A stretch of DNA of 64,000 nucleotides, taken from Mesaphorura yosii. Its lineage: Eukaryota > Arthropoda > Collembola > Poduromorpha > Tullbergiidae. A program made the position numbers and the translations under genes. This document shows, in pieces, positions 57,773 through 64,000 of the stretch (position 1 is its first letter; each line of letters begins with the position of its first letter). Location: positions 186,001-250,000 of the forward strand of contig WIXG01000080.1 of assembly GCA_009869945.1 (NCBI GenBank), written 5' to 3'. The notes below the pieces were generated by a model that was not told the origin of the DNA, did not search any database, and saw only the letters and a list, made by a program, of their open reading frames with translations.

Positions 57773-59786
57773 ACTCTGATTCGTGTAAGCTGTAACAAAT
57801 GCACCATATTCTGTCTGTCAGAATTTGTAACCTCGAATTTAATAAATGTTCATTCATTCTTGCACCGGCCGACTCGGTCCAGTCAAGCCTAGTTTCCAGT
57901 TTCCGCTCCTTTCAAGTCGCACGTAATTAATTTGTCATTAACCGCCCGGCACTGGAGAGACGTCTACATTCCTCTTGAACAATGGACAGCGATCATTCGA
58001 CAAAATGACAGTTCGTCCTTGTCATTGCATGCGAATTCCGGTCCTGTCAACCGCCACGCAAATTGCAAACGGCTTACATGTTCATTCATTCAAGTTCGAC
58101 TTCGAGTTGAAGAGTAGCTAGAACGTGTTACGGCCTCATTAGCCTGGTCAGCGTGTTTACTCAGCACAGCCTCCAATTCCTGGAAAGAATAGTGATTCAT
58201 TTAATTGCTTTGGAGTTTAGTATGCTTAAATTCTATTAAATTATTCCAAGAACTGTAAAAATGTTGTACGGCACGGGCAATTAGGCCTTGGACGGAAGCT
58301 TACGCAGGTCCGATGTTAAAATCACGTGAATTTACATAACGTGTATTTTATTTTACTGTACCTCCCATTTAAAGATGTCATACTGACAACTAAAACCAAA
58401 GCAAAGGCACACAGACAAGAGGTGTACAAGCAAAAAGTTGATTAACATTGTTTAGCAAGGGCATGCCAGGGTGAAAGAATGTGCAAACAATGCGCAACTT
58501 GTATGTGTACGTTTGTAATGTACAATTGTGATTGTATGTTCATTTATATGCCTGTCAGGTGCCAAGCGCGAGCTCGAGCTCAAGTCCGATCCACATAATA
58601 ATGATGAAACTGTCGAATGGCAATGGCGATGGCATGTCACATTGTTGTCTGGTTGCATAAGGCTCAGGCGTTACATAATGGACTTCGATGGAAGCACTTA
58701 TCGCCTAACAGAATTGTTGTGCTGGGCGAGTGAGTTGATTGTGGTCAGTTCAGAGAATCAGCGCTTGCACTTCATCTGCTGCATAGAAATGATAATAATA
58801 GCGTTCATCATCGCGATCGCGTCGCGTTCATCATTCAACCTCACCCCGTCTCTTTAAAAGTGATCGTGCAAGGGCAGTTCTCGGAAGAGTCGAGATCAGT
58901 TGCTAGAAGCAGTTTGCTCTGCCGTGCCGTAGTTCCATTTCTTACCCATTGACCATCTTCATCTTCCTTGTCATATTCAAATTAAGCCCAGTTTGGCTGT
59001 TGTTACTGATGAGTGAGTAATTAGAGCCCAGCTGTTAACTCATCTCATTTACAAGAGGTTGGAGCCACGCACGCTCGCAACACTCAATGTTCTAACTGAT
59101 GATCTGGTCGTGATCAATAAGTTTTACTTCTCTCTCGGCTAATCTACTTCGCAAGGTCAGTGCTGTCATTCTACTACTGTTTCGAATAAACTCCGTAGAC
59201 AAGATACAAGCCACAAGACATCAAGCACATCATCATCAAGATACACCACTCACCAGGCTTCAGTCTCAGTCAGCAGTCTCAACTGAGTTTAGTTGCGTGC
59301 ACTGCAGTAGTCACCATGAATATTGCAGTAATTGTGCGAGTACAACAAATTCAGCTCCTCAGTTTTAATTAGCTTTCCTATGAAGGACCTGAACTGAATT
59401 ACTGTTTTCAGTGGCCCGTTGAACGGCAATTGTTCGAATTACGAGGATGTGCAGTGCTCGGGCTTAATTGTATCTTTTAGAAAGTTGGTCCACGTCCCGT
59501 CCGCTGAACCGCTGACTGACAGTCAACAAAAAACTTGGCTGCAGCATCAATGCAGCCAATGCGTCAATACAACTTCCCGGTTCATAGTTTTTGTTGTTTT
59601 AGTTAGTTTAAACGATACATTTCAACTTTCAACCTGCTTTCGCAGGTGAGAAACAAATGTTATGTGTTTTAATTTTTAACAAACGTTATTTTAGTGCTCA
59701 AACTTTACCTGTGATGTGATTTTAACTTGCGATTTCCGACTGTGATAACCGGAAACAAAAGCTCATCATCATCAACGCGTACAACA
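57773..59786. other. 2-kb spacer and 5' region of the OATP gene
   Basis: No gene is supported here on either strand. Near 59259-59273 two overlapping TCAGTC initiator-like motifs occur in tandem and could mark transcription starts of the downstream transporter. A 5'UTR intron is possible. Short open frames elsewhere show no family resemblance. Confidence 0.35.
57841..57846 (+). terminator. Polyadenylation signal of HMG-CoA reductase
   Basis: AATAAA lies 68 bases after the TGA stop. It supports 57772 as the true end of the coding region even though a donor-like GGTAAGC spans the last codons. Confidence 0.55.
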
Positions 59787-62366
59787 ATGGTCAAACCAGC
59801 AAACATGTAAGTCCAATTCCACTTCTGTGCTACACTGTAGTGAAGAGTGCACGTAGAATCGCACTGCACTACCTTCGAGATTCGTGACGTCAACTCATGT
59901 ACTGGTACCTGGACTGACGTCCATGTCGGTTTCTTGCTTGAAGGTCGTCCGGTGCCGGAATTCAAAATGACGGCTTCGAGAAGGATGACGCGGACGAGAT
60001 TGAGCTTAATGGAGTTCACGTCTACTCCAACGGCCACAGCCCAGTGGCTGCACCCACAGAGAATCGAGATAAAGGCCGAACCATTGAAGACGACGCCGAC
60101 CACCTGCGATGCGGTGTCGCGTGCTTCTCGCCCGATTGGATCCAGAAGTTCGCCACGAGGAGGTCTTTCATCATCGTCTTCAGCATTCTGGGCATTATTC
60201 AGAGTATGTCGTGGGCGTACTTCAGCGCCACGCTCACGACGCTCGAAAAACGCTTCCGCCTCAGCTCGCAGACGGCGGGCGTTGTGATGACTGGAAATGA
60301 GGTCAGTCAGATTGTATTCTCCATCATTCTCTCTTACTACGGAACGGGCAGTCATCGCCCTCGTTGGATTTCGGTCGGTGTAATGTTGTCAGCCATCGCG
60401 TGCTTTTTACTTGCATCGCCACACATTCTCTACGGTTCTGGCTCCACTGCGCTGAGCTACACTACTTCAGAAAATCACCTGGACCCATTAAACGACCGGA
60501 GTTTCCTCTCCAGCATCGTGTCGGACGATTTCCAGCCAATCACTACGGACTCTAACCTAGTACCCGACTCGTTCAAGAAAGGCATAAAGAAATACGGACA
60601 GCCATGCTTTTTGCAAGGCCACAGCACGACGACCTGCAAGAAAAATGAGAGCTCAACCGACGAGTACTCGCTGCTTCCCCTCGTCCTCATCTTCTTCTCT
60701 CAGTTCGCGTCGGGCATAGGGAATATCTTATTTTTTACGCTGGGTGGACCGTATCTGGACGACAACACGAAGAAGGGCAAGCTGCCGATGGTGTTTGGCA
60801 TCACGTACTGCTTCCGACTTCTCGGGCCGACGCTCGGCTACCTCCTTGCCTCAGCCTGTCTGAAAGTGTACATCAATCCGCTCCTGACGCCTGTCATCGA
60901 TAGCAGCGACCCGCGCTGGATTGGGGCTTGGTGGCTGGGGTGGATCTTGCTGGGTTGCCTCATGGCCCTTATAGCCTTCGTCATCGCACTCTTCCCCAGA
61001 ACGCTGCAGTCCAGCGCGGGCGCGGATACCGAAAAGCAGGTGCAGTTGGACGACGGTCCTCCACCCGAAGAACTTGTCAAGATTTCTGGTGAGACAACTA
61101 CGGGTTTCAAGTTAGTTTATTGGGTTATCAGTTTATGGCTCAGATGACTCATTTCTTCGTCCTTTCTGCAGAGCTGCCGAAGGCCATCCGAGTACTTCTG
61201 ACCAACAAAACCAATCTCTTCAACACTCTCGCGGGAGTGCTCTACCTTTTCTCAACAATTGGATACTGGACATACGCCCCCAAATACTTGGAAACCATCT
61301 TCCTACAGTCAGCTTCGAGTGCTTCCATCACTTCAGGTACTCAACCACAAATTTGCCATGACAGGTCTTTGAATAACTTTGCTGCTTGTGTTGTGTACAG
61401 GAACTGTGGGAATCGCCTTCCAAGCAGCTGGTCTGCTGGGCAGTGGGTTCCTCATTTCCAAATTCCGGCCGAGAGCGCGACTGCTCGCTGGGTGGAACGT
61501 GGCTGTGGCCTTCCTGCACGTGGGCATCATGATGGTGTTCACTCAGATCGGATGCAATCCGGGCCGTATTGAATTCGGGACGAGTTCGTCCAGCGAGTCG
61601 CAGGGCACGTACTGGAATTTGACTTCTGAATGCAACCTTGACTGCGGATGCCAGAACAACAAGATTCTGCCCATCTGCCTGAAGGAAGAGAGCAAAGTTT
61701 ACTTTTCTCCCTGTCATGCCGGATGTGAGAAAATATTCCCCAACGGAACGCTCACTCAGTGTAGTTGCTTCAGCTCTCCAACAGCGACTGCCGAACTAGG
61801 AACTTGTTCGGAAGGCTGCTTCGTGACGTTCGTCACTTACCTGGCGGTGACGGCGATGATCAAGCTGCTGGACAGCACGGGCCGAATTGGAAACACGCTG
61901 GTCGCGTACAGATGTGTGGATAAGAGAGACCGGTCTCTCTCCATCGGAATCGGCATCTTCCTCATCAGCATTTTCGCCCTTCTCCCCGCGCCCATCGTCT
62001 TTGGCGCCATAATCGACTCGGTGTGCCTGATCTGGAACAAGTCGGAGTGTCAGTCGGACAAGGGCAACTGTCTCTTTTATAACGGAGAGAGACTGCGATA
62101 TGTATTCAATATTACGGCAGCAGGTACAATCACATAAAATTGTATAGTGTTTAAAAATAGAAACACGCATAATGAAATGATTGGTGTAATTATTAATTTC
62201 TGTTTTCTGTTCCACTGATGCAGTCTTCACATTCGCTGGCGGCGTGCTGGACTGTTTCGTGTGGTATTACGTCAAGGATTTGGAATTGTACAGCGTCCCC
62301 GAAGAGTCAGTTAAAGCTGGAAGTGACAGGGAGAAGGAAGACACGCAGAAAAGCATAAAGTCTTGA
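59787..62366 (+). CDS. Organic anion transporting polypeptide (SLCO/OATP family)
   Basis: This is a sodium-independent carrier for bulky organic anions such as hormones, conjugates and xenobiotics (known family role); the substrate here is unknown. Exons 59787-59806, 59944-61088, 61172-61336, 61401-62123 and 62224-62366 are all in phase and give about 731 residues. The first coding exon is only 20 bases (MVKPAN plus two bases before GTAAGT). Its phase fits the acceptor at 59943 exactly, and this chooses the start. The OATP superfamily signature is present as DPRWIGAWWLGWIL. The large extracellular loop 9/10 is Cys-rich and Kazal-like (CNLDCGCQNN, CHAGCEKIF, CSCF, GTCSEGC). Twelve hydrophobic segments are visible from RRSFIIVFSILGIIQ to the final FAGGVLDCFVWYYV. 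The C-terminus is charged. The gene converges on gephyrin. Confidence 0.94.
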
Positions 62367-62451
62367 GCCTGGCTTTCATTAATTAATGCAATGCAACTAG
62401 AATCTATTTTGTTCTAACTTCTTTCTTATTGTGTTACACATTCTGATGCCA

Positions 62452-62457
62452 AATAAA
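62452..62457 (+). terminator. Polyadenylation signal of the OATP gene
   Basis: AATAAA occurs 86 bases after the TGA stop and only four bases before the last base of the convergent gephyrin coding region (stop at 62461-62463). Cleavage downstream would place the OATP mRNA end inside the complement of the gephyrin coding sequence. Confidence 0.6.
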
Positions 62458-62460
62458 GAT

Positions 62461-64000
62461 TTAAATGGAGGCTGTCATAATGACGTCCAGAATGGAGCCC
62501 GCTTTGACCATTTTACGCTCCTCGCTCCCTTGTGGAAGAGCCAGCAAGCCGTTTGACGTGTTACAGCTGAGAAGACGGCTGCTGATTTGAAGGCCTGTGC
62601 TGCGAGCGATAGGAATTGGCTCCTCACCCCAAGTCACCACCACGCGATGGAATTCTGGGCGGGTGGTATCCAGTTTCATGTCTTCAACGACTTTGGCCTT
62701 GACGGTTGTCTGGAATGGATTCTGCCAACCGGATAACTTGCGGCAAGCCGGAATGACGAACAGATGTGCAGACACAGTTGCTGAGACAGGGTTTCCAGGC
62801 AGACTGAACACCAGCTTCTTGACACCTTTCACCATGCACGTGGCGAATGTGGTCGGCTTCCCAGGTTTCATTAGTACGCTGCCAAAGTGAATCGTTGCTT
62901 TCAGGTCGGTCACCAGCACTTGCTTCAAGAAATCACGCTCGCCCATTGACACACCACCGGTGCTCACGATAACGTCGGTCGATGTCAGCCCGGCTCGGAG
63001 CTTCGTCAAGACTTCGTCTGGCCTGCAAAAGAAAACGAAATACGGAGTGCATGCATCAGTGATACAAAGAATTTCCCCATATTGTGCATGCTTACGTGTC
63101 ACGTGCTATTCCCAAGTCAACAGTTTCAAAGCCTGCTTCACGGAACAAGCCTTCAAGGGTAGTCTTGTTGCTGTCTCGGATCTTTCCTTTGCTCAAAGGT
63201 TCAGATGGGTTGCAAAGTTCATTACCTGTTGAAAGCAGTCCAATCATTGGTCTCCTGCGTCAAACATTACGTAAAATTTAGACTATTTACATGATAGATC
63301 TTTACCTTAGTCTCGACTTACTTGTATGTGAGAAATTTATCCACGCCCACGGCGGCAAGGATTCCCAACTCCGAGCAGCCGAGCCTGGATCCTTTTCCCA
63401 ACACTTTCTCATTCTCTCGGATATCACTTCCAATAGGTCTAGAAAACGAAGGTAAACTCCTGGGTAGGATAAATGGAAAGAATTGGAGTTCAATGAATCC
63501 GAAGGATAAACTCACCGAATGTCTTGCCCAACCATCGGTTTCTTCAGAATTCGGATTGTTTTTTCTTCCCTCCCGTCCTCCGAGCGTTCGACCAACTCTG
63601 TGTCCTCGACCTGAATAACAGCGTCCGCCTCCTCAGGTACCGGAGCGCCCGTGCTAATCCGAATGCAGTAATTATCTGGAATTCTACATTTTGCTGGACT
63701 CTCCCCAGCAGTCGAGTCGCCCGCAACGTACAGGAGATCCATGGCTGGTTTGACTCGAACTGCATATCCATCTTTGACAGACGCCAGAAACGGCGGAAGC
63801 GGGTCCTTCGCAAACACGTCCTGAGCCAGAATGTGGCCAAGCCCTTCCTTGAGTGAAATGCTTTCCGCAATTAGAGCGCAGCACTCCATTAGAACGATCT
63901 CCTGCGCCGCCTTCACTTGCACGCTTGCGAACAGCGATTTCCGAGCTCGATCGGCAATGTTAGTCGGATCCACTTTGCTAGGAGATTCGGAAAAACTGGG
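62461..64000 (-). CDS. Gephyrin/cinnamon, MoeA-like domain (5' part beyond the window)
   Basis: Gephyrin inserts molybdenum into molybdopterin and, in animals, also scaffolds inhibitory receptors (known roles). Exons on the minus strand are 63516 to the right edge, 63322-63438, 63096-63254 and 62461-63022, all GT-AG and in phase (2, 2, 2). The sequence follows the gephyrin E domain closely: PLPPFLASVKDGYAVR, STGAPVPEEADAVIQVEDTEL, VGQDIRPIGSDIRENE, LLSTGNELCNPSE, GKIRDSNKTTLEGL, STGGVSMGERDFLKQVL, FGSVLMKPGKPTTFAT, FSLPGNPVSATVSAHLFV and SSRLLSCNTSNGLLALPQ. The frame stays open to the right edge, through a Ser/Pro-rich linker that usually joins to the N-terminal MogA-like domain. Whether that G domain is present cannot be seen. 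A stand-alone MoeA (cnxE/moeA type) is the alternative. Confidence 0.92.

Overview
The window is animal nuclear DNA, most likely from a non-insect arthropod such as a crustacean; the species cannot be named from sequence alone. The genes are split by GT-AG introns. They include the metazoan planar-polarity receptor Flamingo/CELSR, a gephyrin, a ubiquilin, an OATP, two chitin-binding (peritrophin-type) proteins and an insect-allergen-repeat-like protein, a family known from arthropods. Exons are clearly richer in G+C than the AT-rich introns and spacers. No bacterial operons, CRISPR arrays or recognisable transposons were seen.

Layout. 1-1 kb: a small secreted acidic protein on the minus strand, with microexons. 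2.1-3.1 kb: a CDC34/UBE2R ubiquitin-conjugating enzyme (minus). 3.1-10.9 kb: no supported gene. 10.96-29.27 kb: a complete flamingo/starry night (CELSR) gene in 14 coding exons (plus), encoding about 3,213 residues. 29.3-34.8 kb: no supported gene. 34.8-42.7 kb: an unrecognised gene (plus) for a low-complexity protein with one C-terminal membrane anchor; it has two alternative first exons, the second behind a clear TATA/initiator promoter. 42.85-44.44 kb: an intronless SLC17-type transporter (minus) that converges on the previous gene.

44.7-50.1 kb holds four genes for small or medium proteins with signal peptides: an allergen-repeat-like protein (minus), an odd Leu-rich hydrophobic protein (minus), a PHB-depolymerase-like esterase fused to a chitin-binding domain (plus), and a small chitin-binding protein with a hydrophobic C-terminus (plus). 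This group looks like a gut or cuticle secretory cluster, which is an inference. 50.9-53.1 kb: ubiquilin (plus). 55.8-57.8 kb: an HMG-CoA reductase with no membrane/sterol-sensing domain in the window (plus). 59.8-62.4 kb: an organic anion transporting polypeptide (plus). 62.46 kb to the right edge: the gephyrin MoeA-like region (minus, incomplete), tail to tail with the OATP gene.

The genes do not form one pathway. Two protein-turnover factors (CDC34-like E2 and ubiquilin), one polarity receptor, two transporters, mevalonate synthesis and molybdenum-cofactor/synaptic scaffolding lie side by side, as is usual in animal genomes. Exon boundaries were derived by matching splice sites, reading phase and protein-family continuity. 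All multi-exon models keep one reading frame, but no transcript data were available.
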